Below are positions 51,936 through 60,987 of a DNA stretch of 64,000 nt, in pieces. How positions within the stretch are numbered: position 1 is the stretch's first letter; every line of letters begins with the position of its first letter. This DNA comes from Brevibacterium ihuae (GTDB lineage: Bacteria > Actinomycetota > Actinomycetes > Actinomycetales > Brevibacteriaceae). The translations under genes and the position numbers were made by a program. The notes under the pieces are model-generated. The model was not told the DNA's origin, made no database searches, and saw nothing but the letters and a program-made list of their open reading frames with translations. Location of the stretch: the NCBI RefSeq assembly GCF_900184225.1, contig NZ_FXWZ01000003.1, positions 933,684 through 997,683 of the forward strand, read 5' to 3'.

Positions 51936-53006
51936 GTGGGCTCTGTTCTCTTCGACGATGTGACCCTGCGCTATTCCGCGGACAGGCAGCCGGCCCTCGA
52001 TGGTTTCACCCTCGACATCGAGGAGGGTGACTTCCTCGTACTGGTCGGGCCGTCCGGATCCGGGAAATCAACGGCGCTTCGCATCCTCGCTGGACTCGAG
52101 CGCCCCACCTCGGGCACCGTCCTGGTCGACGGAGAGGATGTCACCAGGGTTGAGCCCGCACATCGCGACCTGGCGATGGTGTTCCAGAATTACGCGCTCT
52201 ATCCCCACAAGTCCGTTGAGGACAACATGAGCTTCTCCCTGCAACTGGCGAAGGTGCCCAGGGACGAGATCCGCCGCCGCGTCAGCGAAGCGGCCGAACT
52301 GCTCGAGCTGAGCGATCTCCTCCGCCGACGGCCCCGGGAGCTCTCCGGCGGCCAGCGTCAACGGGTGGCGATGGGGCGGGCGATCGTGCGAGAGCCCACG
52401 GCATTCCTCATGGACGAGCCGCTGTCGAACCTGGATGCCACTCTGCGCGTGCAGACGAGATCCCAGATCGCGGCTCTGCAGAAGCGCCTGGGGACGACGA
52501 CCGTGTACGTGACCCATGACCAGGCCGAAGCGATGACGCTCGGCCACCGAGTCGCGGTGCTGCGCGATGGGAGGCTGCATCAGGTGGCCCCGCCCCGGGA
52601 GCTGTACGAACGCCCGGTGAATGCCTTCGTCGCCGGCTTCATCGGCTCTCCCGCGATGAATCTGCTCGACCTGTCGCCGGAGGACCTCGGTCGGCTGCTC
52701 GGCGGGAGCGCAGTGCCGGCGCCGGCGTCGGCGGGCACTGCGAACGTGATCATCGGCGTCCGCCCCGAGCACTTGGCTGTGGAGGTTGATGGAGGTGGAC
52801 TGCCGCTGCGGATCGAGCTGATCGAGGAACTCGGCGCCGACGCCTTCATCCACGGCCAGAGCGAGAACTCACGTCACGGACAGCGGATCGTCGCGCGGCT
52901 GCTGTCGGATGCACGGCCGGCAATGGGTGATGTCGTCCGTGTCAGCACCGACCCGTCACGCCTCCACTTCTTCGACCGGGAGACCGAGTTGCGAATCGAC
53001 GTATGA
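51936..53006 (+). CDS. ABC importer ATPase (UgpC/MsmK family)
   Basis: A 356-residue ATPase. Walker A is GPSGSGKST near residue 38, the signature LSGGQRQRVAMGRAI near 135, Walker B FLMDEP, and the switch histidine in YVTHDQAEAM. A TOBE-like regulatory domain follows (VIIGVRPEHLAVEV). It completes the importer formed by the divergent binding protein and permeases, and such ATPases may serve several importers. GTG 51936 is chosen because AAAGGGG is 5 bp upstream; GTG 51933 is adjacent. Upstream open frame to 51759 is not conserved. Confidence 0.9.
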   Translation: MGSVLFDDVTLRYSADRQPALDGFTLDIEEGDFLVLVGPSGSGKSTALRILAGLERPTSGTVLVDGEDVTRVEPAHRDLAMVFQNYALYPHKSVEDNMSFSLQLAKVPRDEIRRRVSEAAELLELSDLLRRRPRELSGGQRQRVAMGRAIVREPTAFLMDEPLSNLDATLRVQTRSQIAALQKRLGTTTVYVTHDQAEAMTLGHRVAVLRDGRLHQVAPPRELYERPVNAFVAGFIGSPAMNLLDLSPEDLGRLLGGSAVPAPASAGTANVIIGVRPEHLAVEVDGGGLPLRIELIEELGADAFIHGQSENSRHGQRIVARLLSDARPAMGDVVRVSTDPSRLHFFDRETELRIDV

Positions 53007-53143
53007 CATTCCGGGTGACCGGATCCGTTCTTTGCGGCCGCATTGGACTTCCTCCGGACGGAGCTGATTGCCTGGTGAAGGGCTCTGGATACAGTTTTGC
53101 GCGCCGCGCGCCGCATCGCATCGCACGAGTATGCGCGACGGGG

Positions 53144-53206
53144 TATGCGCTCATGGACAGTCGAGCCGAGGGCGTGTGCAAGATCGCGCTCGACCCGACG
53201 CAGTGA
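53144..53206 (+). pseudogene. Severed C-terminal end of the alcohol dehydrogenase
   Basis: TAT followed by codons for ALMDSRAEGVCKIALDPTQ and a stop reproduces the missing C-terminal helix and strand of zinc-dependent dehydrogenases (AYxxxDxxxxGxxKIxLxP). It is in the same strand and frame as the truncated gene ending at 17605. Nothing upstream here is a dehydrogenase; 53007-53143 is non-coding island DNA. It marks the right junction of the island. Confidence 0.85.
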
Positions 53207-53360
53207 GCGGTCACACTGACCCGACTCGCTGAGCGGCCGGGTTCTCGAGCGGCCAGGATGGCCGGATGGTGAGCGATCGGGGCGAGTGTCGGCGACTGGT
53301 GTCGGTGCCAGGTGCCCGGCTCCTCTGCCGAGGTGCCCGAAACACGGCGCACGCGACCGG

Positions 53361-54011
53361 TCAGCAGTCGTCCAATGCGCTCTCGCGCCGCTGCTCGGCC
53401 ACGCACCGGATCGAGGCCTCGACACCATCGACGAGTTGGTCGATGATGAGCCCCGAGTCCTTCACCGCTGCGCCCGCGTCGGTCTCCGCACCCACCCCGG
53501 CCCGTCCCCGGTTCCGCACGGCGGGCAGGTGGATAAAGGTCCCTGGGACCTCGGTATCCCGCAGCAGCGTGCGGAAAGCGGCGTTGCAGAGGAACGCCCC
53601 GGCGGTCTCGGAGACCTGAGCCGGGACGCCGACGGCCCGGATCGCCTCGGCCAGCGGAGCGGGATCGATGCGCGTCTCGAGCCATTCGGGACCCGCATCG
53701 AGCGGGGAGGCGGGGCGGACGACACCCGCATTGTCGGGGATGCGGCCGGCTCCCCGGTTGTGCGCGCGGCGCTCCGGCGTGACTGCGGTGCGGCTACCCG
53801 CCTCGCCGAGGGAGAGGATCACCTCGGGTCGGTGGGCGGCGATCGCGTCGAGGAGCGCGGGACCCGCTCCGGCCCAGGTGCACGGCAGGATCGCCGTCGC
53901 GAGCTCGACGCCCGGGCACGGTGCGCGCTCCCGCAGGCGCTTCACCACCTGCTCGCTGGCGTTCTCCTGGTCACCGCCGAAGGGTTCGAAACCGGTCACG
54001 AGGATCCTCAT
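53361..54011 (-). CDS. pcp: Pyrrolidone-carboxylate (pyroglutamyl) peptidase I
   Basis: A 216-residue cytoplasmic cysteine peptidase (C15) removing N-terminal pyroglutamate. The triad is visible: E in LSLGEAGSR near 81, C in ETAGAFLCNAAF near 141, and H in TFIHLPA near 163. ATG 54011 begins the conserved MRILVTGFEPFGGD; an open frame extends 28 codons further upstream without similarity. It is convergent with the severed dehydrogenase and belongs to the original chromosome. The gap 53207-53360 shows no gene. Confidence 0.93.
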   Translation of the reverse strand: MRILVTGFEPFGGDQENASEQVVKRLRERAPCPGVELATAILPCTWAGAGPALLDAIAAHRPEVILSLGEAGSRTAVTPERRAHNRGAGRIPDNAGVVRPASPLDAGPEWLETRIDPAPLAEAIRAVGVPAQVSETAGAFLCNAAFRTLLRDTEVPGTFIHLPAVRNRGRAGVGAETDAGAAVKDSGLIIDQLVDGVEASIRCVAEQRRESALDDC

Positions 54012-54131
54012 GCGGCAACCGTAGTCGAGGAGCGGTCGGCGATTCACGCCCGAGCCCACCGCCTCGGTCCGCTCCCGAGCGGGATTCGCCGCCACCGGTT
54101 GACCTTCTCCCCGACTGACGTAAAGTGATAC

Positions 54132-54147
54132 CTAACGATCACTCGGT
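54132..54147. promoter_or_regulatory. TetR-type operator-like site f
   Basis: On the minus strand the site reads ACCGAGTGATCGTTAG and is close to site a (ACGAGCGATCGTT). It is 55 bp upstream of the second TRAP-type binding-protein gene. Its presence on the far side of the island ties this gene to the acid-degradation locus. Confidence 0.52.
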
Positions 54148-54201
54148 CAGCACCGGGTCGAGATCAAGACACCTTGCCGTGCATCGAAGGAGATGTGGAC
54201 G

Positions 54202-55479
54202 ATGAAGCGAACCATGAAGAACCGTGCCCTCGTACTCGCCCCGAGCGCGGCGGCCCTGTCGCTCGTCCTCGGAGCCTGCGCCGGCTCGGCGGGGAACGGC
54301 GGCGGGAGCGGATCCGAGGCAGAAGGCTACGCCTTCGGCGCCTCGCAGGAGGACGTCGACGCCGCGATCGCCGACCTCGACCCCGTCGAGCTCGTGTTCC
54401 AGGCGTCGTCCGCATCGCCGGAGTCGATCGTCGCGAAGTCGAACATCGCCTTCGCCGAGGCGGTCGAGGAGCGCTCGGGCGGCAAGATCACCCTCGATGT
54501 CGTCTGGGGGCAGGCGATCGCCGGCTACTCCGAGGTCGACGATGCATTGGCCGACGGCCGCGTCGACATCTCCTACACCCAGCCGATGTACGAACCCACG
54601 GAGTACTCCGGCAACGACCGGCTCATCGCCGCCTCGGGCGCGCTCCCGCAGTCGCCGATGGTCGGCGAGCTGATCTCCAACGCCGTCCTCGCCGACCTCG
54701 CGTGGCAGAGCGATCAGATCACCGAGGACTTCGAGTCCAAGGGCCTCACCCCGCTGCTCCCGACGACGCCCAACAACGGCTACTACTCGCTGTGCACCGA
54801 ACCGGGCACCGACCTCCAGGACTACAACGGCCGGCAGGTGCGGATCGGGGCCGCCCCGCACGCCACCCTTGCCGAGAAGCTCGGGGCGTCCCCCGTCTCC
54901 CTCGAGTACGTCGAGGCGTACGAGGCGCTCCAGCGCAACACCATCGACTGCAGCTTCACCCCGTTCAACGCCGCCGTCCAGGCGGGCTTCCACGAGGTGG
55001 CGCCGCACGTCGGCTACGCCACCGACGAGGGGATGCCGAAGGGCTGGGGCTCCTACGCCGCCGGCATGAACTACCAGTCGCTGCCGCTGCCGTACCAGCA
55101 GATCATCTTCGACTCCCTCCAGCAGGTCGTGCAGGAGGGCCTCGCTCTCGCGGTCGACACGAACTACCTCGGCGTCAAGGGTGCCAAGGAGAACGGCGGT
55201 GAGGTCGCCGAGTACGGGCCCGAGGCGACCGAGGTCATCGTCGAGACGAACGACGAGCTCATGGCCGACGTCATCGAGTCCGACACCCTGGGCGACGACT
55301 TCGACGGCCGCATGGCCGAGGCGCTGGAGAAGTGGACCGGCGTGGTCGAGGAGCTCGGCTACGAGGACGGCGGGACGACTGCGGACATGGACTCCTGGTA
55401 CACCGAGGGCGACGTCGACTTCGCCCCGATCGCCGAGCGCCTGTTCGAGGACGTCGTCGCCCTGCACCGCCCGGAGTGA
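54202..55479 (+). CDS. TRAP-type (DctP-like) solute-binding lipoprotein 2
   Basis: A 425-residue lipoprotein, the same length as its paralog at 8988-10265. Signal peptide and lipobox LGACAGS are followed by a Gly/Ser linker; core segments include LVFQASSASPES, GRVDISYTQP, GRQVRIGAAPHATL and SLEYVEAYEALQRNTIDC. ATG 54202 is chosen because AAGGAG is 9 bp upstream, whereas the in-frame ATG 54193 abuts that site. No DctQ/M genes are near. Binding specificity probably differs from paralog 1 because pocket-region residues vary (FTPFNAAVQAGF versus MIVMSAAREAGY). Confidence 0.88.
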   Translation: MKRTMKNRALVLAPSAAALSLVLGACAGSAGNGGGSGSEAEGYAFGASQEDVDAAIADLDPVELVFQASSASPESIVAKSNIAFAEAVEERSGGKITLDVVWGQAIAGYSEVDDALADGRVDISYTQPMYEPTEYSGNDRLIAASGALPQSPMVGELISNAVLADLAWQSDQITEDFESKGLTPLLPTTPNNGYYSLCTEPGTDLQDYNGRQVRIGAAPHATLAEKLGASPVSLEYVEAYEALQRNTIDCSFTPFNAAVQAGFHEVAPHVGYATDEGMPKGWGSYAAGMNYQSLPLPYQQIIFDSLQQVVQEGLALAVDTNYLGVKGAKENGGEVAEYGPEATEVIVETNDELMADVIESDTLGDDFDGRMAEALEKWTGVVEELGYEDGGTTADMDSWYTEGDVDFAPIAERLFEDVVALHRPE

Positions 55480-55507
55480 ACTCGCAGTCGGACACCGCTG
55501 ACCCCGA

Positions 55508-56962
55508 GTGCTGGGCCGAAGTCCCGTGAATCCCACACCGCCCTCTGACCGGCCCACGGTCTGGCCGCTGTACGTCGTGACGTTCCTCGCGACGTACACG
55601 ATCGCCGTCGCCTCGATCTCGGCTCCGGGCATCCAGCACTCGCTCGAGATCCCGGAGACCCGCACCTCCCTGGTCATCGGGGCGTACTCGGCGACCTTCG
55701 CCGCCGGGCTCATCATGAGCGGGCGATTGGGCGACCGCTACGGACGCCGCCGGATGTTCCAGCTCGGCACTGCGGGCCTCGCGATCACCGCGTTCCTCAC
55801 CGCCGCCGCGCCGAACCTCGAACTCCTCCTCATCGCCCGCCTCCTCCAGGGCTGCGCGGCCGCGGCCACCACCCCGCAGGTGCTGTCGAGCATCCAGGCG
55901 ATCCTCACCGGCGAGCGGCGTCTGCGCGCCGTCGGCCTCTACAGCGTCTTCGCCGGCAGCGGCACCGTGGGCGGGCAGGTGATCGGCGGCGTCGTCAACA
56001 GCGGCTTCGGCCCGGAGTTCGGGTGGCGAGCAGCGTTCGGCAGCGTCGGTGTGCTCGCGATCTTCGCGTGGGTCGGCGCCCGCTATCTCACCGAGACCCG
56101 CTCCCCGAACCCCATGGGACTCGACCTCCGCGGCTCGATCATCCTCGGCATCTCGCTCTTCCTGCTCATCGCCGGGCTCACGAACAGCGCGGGGATCGAC
56201 CTCGGTTCCCCGCTCTCACCACCCGGCCCCCTCGTCAGCTCGGCCGTCCTGCTCGCGGCGGCCGCCCTCGGCCTCGGCCTGCTCGTTCCCCATTCGCGCG
56301 GCCGGGAGCGCGCCGGGAAGCCCTCGATCCTCCCTGCCCGGGTCATGCGCGAACCCGGCGTGCGCCTGGGCGTCACGCTGTCCTGCCTGCTGTTCCTCAT
56401 GATCGGCGGGTTCATGTACAACTTCGCGATCCTGTCGCAGATCGGGCTCGGCTACACACCGCTGGAATCGGGCCTCGCGACCCTCACCCTCGCACTCGCC
56501 TTCGTCACGAGCTCGGCGATCGCCCCTCGCCTCGTGTCCCGCGCGGGAGGCCCGGCCCGCGGCGGACCTCGCGTCCTCCTCTTCGCCTCGGTGCTCCAGG
56601 CCTGCGGGCTCGCGAGCGTCGGCCTCATTGCGCTCCTCGGGCTCAGCCCGTTCGCCGCCTGGTTCATGGTCGCCGCCGTGCTCATCGGCGGAGGTCAGGG
56701 GCTCATGCTCGGTCCGCTCGTCTCCGTCGTCATGACCGCCGTCCCCGACGAGGTGGCCGGTCTCACCGGCGGACTCATCGCCACGGCGCAGCAGACGGGG
56801 ATCGGGCTCGGCATCGCGATCCTGTCGACGGTGTTCGCCGGACTCGCCCAGATCCTGCCGATGCCCACCGCCTACGGCATCACCACCCTCGGCACCGTCG
56901 TGCTCTCGCTCGTCTTCGCATTCGTGACCGTGCGCCTGAGAGCCCACGGCCGAGGGGTCTGA
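55508..56962 (+). CDS. MFS drug/solute exporter, DHA2 (EmrB/QacA) type
   Basis: A 484-residue transporter with about 14 helices. Motif A is GRLGDRYGRRRMF after helix 2, motif B LLLIARLLQGCAAAATT, and motif C-like GSGTVGGQVIGG lies in helix 5, marking antiporters. It is 28 bp after the binding-protein gene and may be in the same transcript, perhaps exporting a toxic intermediate. GTG 55508 and GTG 55526 are both possible starts; neither has a strong ribosome site. Confidence 0.87.
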   Translation: MLGRSPVNPTPPSDRPTVWPLYVVTFLATYTIAVASISAPGIQHSLEIPETRTSLVIGAYSATFAAGLIMSGRLGDRYGRRRMFQLGTAGLAITAFLTAAAPNLELLLIARLLQGCAAAATTPQVLSSIQAILTGERRLRAVGLYSVFAGSGTVGGQVIGGVVNSGFGPEFGWRAAFGSVGVLAIFAWVGARYLTETRSPNPMGLDLRGSIILGISLFLLIAGLTNSAGIDLGSPLSPPGPLVSSAVLLAAAALGLGLLVPHSRGRERAGKPSILPARVMREPGVRLGVTLSCLLFLMIGGFMYNFAILSQIGLGYTPLESGLATLTLALAFVTSSAIAPRLVSRAGGPARGGPRVLLFASVLQACGLASVGLIALLGLSPFAAWFMVAAVLIGGGQGLMLGPLVSVVMTAVPDEVAGLTGGLIATAQQTGIGLGIAILSTVFAGLAQILPMPTAYGITTLGTVVLSLVFAFVTVRLRAHGRGV

Positions 56963-56992
56963 CGACATTCCTCAGCCGAGTGGTCAGTTAAT

Positions 56993-57058
56993 CCCGTCGA
57001 GTGGTCATGTTCGGTCGAATACTGGCGAGTATTCGACCGAACATGACCACTCGACGGG
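56993..57058. repeat. 31-bp perfect inverted repeat between convergent genes
   Basis: Left arm 56993-57023 and right arm 57028-57058 are exact complements around GGCG. The arms start CCCGTCGAGTGGTCATG. A partial extra copy of GAGTGGTCA lies just upstream at about 56988. The stem is far longer than needed for termination and has no U-tract. It may be a REP-like or MITE-like unit, or a robust bidirectional terminator. Confidence 0.85.
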
Positions 57059-57066
57059 AGGTCCGG

Positions 57067-57084
57067 GCAGGGAGTCGTCCCTGC
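57067..57084 (-). terminator. Short stem-loop downstream of the MMPL gene
   Basis: GCAGGGA-GTCG-TCCCTGC is a perfect 7-bp stem with a 4-nt loop, starting 9 bp after the MMPL stop on the minus strand. It is a more ordinary terminator than the adjacent long hairpin. Confidence 0.6.
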
Positions 57085-57092
57085 TCGGGGAG

Positions 57093-59504
57093 CTAGTCCC
57101 CGCTCGTGAGGAGGTAGGTCTTCTTCCTCTGGCGGTAGCTGCCCGAGCCCGAGGAATCCCGGTCCGAGGCGCTCGAGCCACCTGAGCCTGAGCCACCGGA
57201 ACCCGAGCCCGTCCCGCCCGAGCCGTAACCTCCCGAGCCCGGTGAGCCACCATCCGTGCCGTCGGACTCGCCGCGGATCGCGGCCTCGGCGGCACCCTCC
57301 GGTCCCTCGAACCTCCCGAGCTTCGACGGCCACCACACCTTCTTGCCGATGTCGTAGGTGAGCGCCGGGACGAGCAGGGTGCGCACGACGAAGGTGTCGA
57401 GCAGCACGCCGAACGCCACGATGAACGCGAGCTGGGCGAGGAACAGGATCGGGATGACGGCGAGCGCGGCGAAGGTCGCGGCGAGCACGACGCCGGCCGA
57501 GGTGATGACCCCGCCGGTGACCGCCAGCCCGCGCAGCACGCCGGCGTGGGTGCCGTGGACCAGCGACTCCTCCCGCACCCGCGTCATGAGGAAGATGTTG
57601 TAGTCGATGCCGAGCGCCACAAGGAACACGAACCCGTAGAGCGGGACCGCCGGGTCCGCGCCGGGGAAGTCGAAAATCCCGTTGAACACGAGGGCGGACA
57701 CGCCCATCGCCGTGCCGAAGGACAGCACCGTGGTGATGATGAGCAGCACCGGCGCGAGGATCGAGCGCAGCAGCAGCATGAGGATGAACATGATGACGAC
57801 GAGCACGATCGGGATGATGAGGTTCCGGTCGTGGATCGCGGCGTCGTTCGTGTCGATCGACGTCGCGGTCACGCCGCCCACGAGCACCTCGCCGGGCAGC
57901 TCGTGGAGCTCGTCGCGCAGCTCGCGCACCGTGTCCGAGGCCGCCGCGGAGTCCGCCGCCTGGGTCAGGGTTCCCTGGAGGAGCACCTGGCCGTCGAGCA
58001 CGGTCGGCTCGAAGTCGGCCGGGTCCACGTCCGAGGCGCCCGCACCCTCCGGCGCACCGGCACCCTCCGGCGGTCCGGCGCCCTCGGGCAGCTCGATCTC
58101 GCCGTTCTCGTCGAGCGGGACCGTGCCGGCCGGGGAATCGGCGGCGGTCACGCTGACCTCGTCGATGTCCGCGCTGCCGGCGATGATCCGCGCTGCCTCG
58201 GGCATCTCGTCCTCGGCCACGATCGCGTAGACCGGGGACCCGGAGCCGCCCGGGAAGTGCTCGCCGAGCGCGGCCTGGCCATCGCGCGCCTCGGACTCGC
58301 CGAGCACGAGGTCGGACTGGGGAACGCCGTCGGCCTTGAGCTGCGGGACGAAGGCCGCGCCGATCGCGAGCACGATCGTCGTCGCGATCCAGATGGCGCG
58401 CGGCCGCTTGGCCACGGTGCGGGCGGCGTGCGCCCAGATGCCCTTCTTGGGCATCCCGTGCTCGGCCTCGACGGCGGCGGGATCGAAGTGGGGCCGCTTG
58501 GGCCAGAACGCCGCCCGGCCGAAGGTGTAGAGCATCGCCGGGAGGAAGGTCAGCGCAGAGAACATCGCGAACACGATGCCGATCGCGGCGACCGGGCCGA
58601 GCGTGCTGTTGGACTTGAGATCGCTGAGCAGCAGGCACAGGAGGCCGGCGATGACGGTGCTGCCGGAGGCGAGGATCGGTTCGATCGACCCGCGGATCGC
58701 CTTCCACGTCGCCGCCCACTTGCCCCGCTCGGCACGCAGCACCTCGCGGTAGCGCGCGACGTAGAGGAGGGAGTAGTCGGTGGCCGCGCCGATGACGAGG
58801 ATGAAGAGGATGCCCTGCGTCTGCCCGCTGAGCAGGATGACCTCGTAGTAGGCGAGCCACCACACGGTGAGCAGCGCGACGCAGAGCGCGAACATCGAGG
58901 TCGAGAGCACGATGATCGGCAGCAGGATCGAGCGGTAGACGAACACGAGGATGACGAACACCGCGATGAGCGCGACCGCGAGCAGCAGGCCGTCGATCCC
59001 GGCGAAGCCGGCCGACAGGTCCGCGGTGAATCCCGCCGGGCCGGTGACATAGACGGTGATGCCGTCGCCCACCTCGACGCGCAGCTCGTCGCCGAGCTCG
59101 GGGATCACCTCGCCGACGTCGGCGTCCTCCTCGATCGGCACGAACGACTGCGCGGCGAGCCCGTCGTCGGAGGGGATCGCCGGGGACACGTCGTCGGCCA
59201 CCCCGGTGACGGAGGTCGCACCGTCGACGGCCTCCTGGATCGACTCGAGCTGGGAGTCGGAGAGCTCGGAGTCCCCGACGAACACGACGACCGCGGGGAT
59301 CGCGTCGCTGCCGGTGAACTCGCCCAGCCGCTCCTGCACCTGAGTGGCGTCCGAGGATTCGGGGAGGAAGGTCGTCTGGTCGTTCGACGACACCTCCTCG
59401 ACCTTCCCGAAGTACGGCCCGCCGAGGCCGGCACCGGCCACCCACAGGACGATGAGGACGGCAGGGAGCAGGATGCGCAGCCAACGGGGCACGCGAGTCG
59501 CCAT
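57093..59504 (-). CDS. MMPL/RND-family membrane transporter
   Basis: An 803-residue protein with two MMPL halves of six helices each and two extracytoplasmic loops. Conserved cores are ILVIGAATDYSLLYVARYRE in the first half and VALGIDYNIFLMTRVREE in the second; the acidic and tyrosine residues are the proton-relay region of MmpL3-like proteins. A Gly/Ser-rich low-complexity tail occupies residues 740-790. ATG 59504 follows GGAAGG. It is divergent from a MarR gene, the usual arrangement for a ligand-induced lipid or drug exporter. Confidence 0.9.
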   Translation of the reverse strand: MATRVPRWLRILLPAVLIVLWVAGAGLGGPYFGKVEEVSSNDQTTFLPESSDATQVQERLGEFTGSDAIPAVVVFVGDSELSDSQLESIQEAVDGATSVTGVADDVSPAIPSDDGLAAQSFVPIEEDADVGEVIPELGDELRVEVGDGITVYVTGPAGFTADLSAGFAGIDGLLLAVALIAVFVILVFVYRSILLPIIVLSTSMFALCVALLTVWWLAYYEVILLSGQTQGILFILVIGAATDYSLLYVARYREVLRAERGKWAATWKAIRGSIEPILASGSTVIAGLLCLLLSDLKSNSTLGPVAAIGIVFAMFSALTFLPAMLYTFGRAAFWPKRPHFDPAAVEAEHGMPKKGIWAHAARTVAKRPRAIWIATTIVLAIGAAFVPQLKADGVPQSDLVLGESEARDGQAALGEHFPGGSGSPVYAIVAEDEMPEAARIIAGSADIDEVSVTAADSPAGTVPLDENGEIELPEGAGPPEGAGAPEGAGASDVDPADFEPTVLDGQVLLQGTLTQAADSAAASDTVRELRDELHELPGEVLVGGVTATSIDTNDAAIHDRNLIIPIVLVVIMFILMLLLRSILAPVLLIITTVLSFGTAMGVSALVFNGIFDFPGADPAVPLYGFVFLVALGIDYNIFLMTRVREESLVHGTHAGVLRGLAVTGGVITSAGVVLAATFAALAVIPILFLAQLAFIVAFGVLLDTFVVRTLLVPALTYDIGKKVWWPSKLGRFEGPEGAAEAAIRGESDGTDGGSPGSGGYGSGGTGSGSGGSGSGGSSASDRDSSGSGSYRQRKKTYLLTSGD

Positions 59505-59570
59505 GAGGGGAGACCTTCCGGAGAATTTATCTAGCCTGGCAAACAATAAACCTAGCATGAGATCAACGGG

Positions 59571-59584
59571 GATAATATGACGGG
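59571..59584 (+). promoter_or_regulatory. Probable leaderless promoter of the MarR gene
   Basis: GATAATAT ends about 7 bp before the ATG at 59585, at the spacing of a -10 box for a leaderless transcript. The AT-rich stretch 59526-59580 separates the divergent MMPL and MarR starts and is the likely MarR operator region. Confidence 0.5.
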
Positions 59585-60181
59585 ATGACCGCGCCGGATC
59601 GCCCCGCTGCCGCCTCGCACGCCGAGGCCGGATCAGCGCGTCCGGAGACGCGCTCGGCACACGTCTACGACATCGCCTCGAACGATCCGGACAGCCGGCT
59701 CGTCAACCGCAGTCGCGTGTCCGAGGACGACCTCGCCCAGATCAGCGCGGTGATGCAGGCCATGGGGAACCTGCGTGATGCGGAGAACCGGCTCATGGAG
59801 GCCTCGCTCGACTACATGAAGCTCGGCCGCAACGACATGCGCGCCCTCCACTTCCTCATCGTGTGCGAGAACCGCGACACCGTCGCCACCCCGGGAGCCA
59901 TCGCCGCGCACCTCCACGTGTCGAGCGCCTCGACGACGAAGCTCCTCGACCGCCTCGAACGGGCCGGGCACATCACCCGCTCCCCGCATCCGAGCGACCG
60001 CCGTGCGCTCGCCATCCGCATCACCCCGGAGACCCGGCACACCGCGATGGAGACCGTGGGCCGGCAGCAGGCCCGCCGGTTCGACGCCGCCGCCCGCCTC
60101 ACCCCCGAGCAGCGCGCGGTCGTCATCGAGTTCCTCACCTCCATGGCCGCCGAGCTCGAGGGCGGCGACGACGCGTGGTGA
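59585..60181 (+). CDS. MarR-family transcriptional regulator
   Basis: A 198-residue regulator with a 60-residue N-terminal extension, then a winged helix: GAIAAHLHVSSASTTKLLDRLERAGHITRSPHPSDRRALAI, where DRR is the wing signature. It probably represses the divergent MMPL transporter gene. Its stop overlaps the GTG of the next gene by 4 bp, so it is also linked to the CDP-alcohol enzyme operon. Ligand unknown. Confidence 0.9.
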   Translation: MTAPDRPAAASHAEAGSARPETRSAHVYDIASNDPDSRLVNRSRVSEDDLAQISAVMQAMGNLRDAENRLMEASLDYMKLGRNDMRALHFLIVCENRDTVATPGAIAAHLHVSSASTTKLLDRLERAGHITRSPHPSDRRALAIRITPETRHTAMETVGRQQARRFDAAARLTPEQRAVVIEFLTSMAAELEGGDDAW

Positions 60182-60978
60182 GCGGCTCCGCCCGTTCCGA
60201 GCGCGTCCCGCCCGGACCCGCGCAGTCCCCGGTCGGACCCGCGCAGTCCCCGGTCCGCACCGCCCGGACCCGCACACGCATGCTCCCGCTCGGCATTCTC
60301 ACCCTCGCGCTCGTCACCGCGGCCGTCCTCCGCCCCACCCCGCTCATGGTCGGGCTCGCGGTGCTCCTCGCCGCGATCGGTGCCGGACGCAGCCTCGTCC
60401 GCAGCGAGCCGTGGGGCCGGGCCGACGACATCACCACGGCCCGCCTCGGCCTCCTCCTCATCTTCACCGCGCTGATCCTCGGCGGCACCGGATTCGGGTG
60501 GGCCGCGGTCGCGGTCGCCGCGCTCGGCCTCACCCTCGATGCGGTCGACGGGAAGGTGGCCCGCAACGCCCGCTCGAGCGATCCCGGCTGCACCGATGCC
60601 GGTGCCGCCTACGACGAGTCCGTCGACGCCCTCGTCGTCCTCGTCCTGTCGTTCGGCCTCGTCCCGCTGTGGGGCTGGTGGTGCGCGCTCCCCGGTCTCC
60701 TGTTCTACGGGTTCCGCGGGGTCACCCTGCTCCGCCCCGCGTGGCGGCGAGCGCTCCCGCCATCTCGCGCCCGCAAGGTCGTCGCCGCGTCCCAGGGCGT
60801 CCTCCTGCTCACGGCCGGCTCCCCGCCCGCTCTCGCCGCCCCACCGCTCGGCGTGCTGTGCGCGGGTGCGGCGCTGCTGGCCCTCGGCTGGTCGTTCGGC
60901 CGGGACATCGTGTGGCTCGAGCGGCACCGCGCAGAAGGCCCAGGCACCTTGTCGGTTCCCGGGGCGCGGCCCCCGTAG
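60178..60978 (+). CDS. CDP-alcohol phosphatidyltransferase family membrane protein
   Basis: A 266-residue, six-helix enzyme that joins a CDP-activated alcohol to an acceptor alcohol, releasing CMP. The family motif is present as DAVDGKVAR then GAAYDESVD, with a 12-residue spacer between AR and G that is longer than the usual 8-9. GTG 60178 overlaps the MarR stop; a Pro-rich leader of about 35 residues precedes the first helix. It starts a group with the RibA-RibD fusion, UPF0104 protein and methyltransferase, so the acceptor may be unusual. Confidence 0.88.
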   Translation: MSGSARSERVPPGPAQSPVGPAQSPVRTARTRTRMLPLGILTLALVTAAVLRPTPLMVGLAVLLAAIGAGRSLVRSEPWGRADDITTARLGLLLIFTALILGGTGFGWAAVAVAALGLTLDAVDGKVARNARSSDPGCTDAGAAYDESVDALVVLVLSFGLVPLWGWWCALPGLLFYGFRGVTLLRPAWRRALPPSRARKVVAASQGVLLLTAGSPPALAAPPLGVLCAGAALLALGWSFGRDIVWLERHRAEGPGTLSVPGARPP

Positions 60979-60987
60979 ACTGTGATC

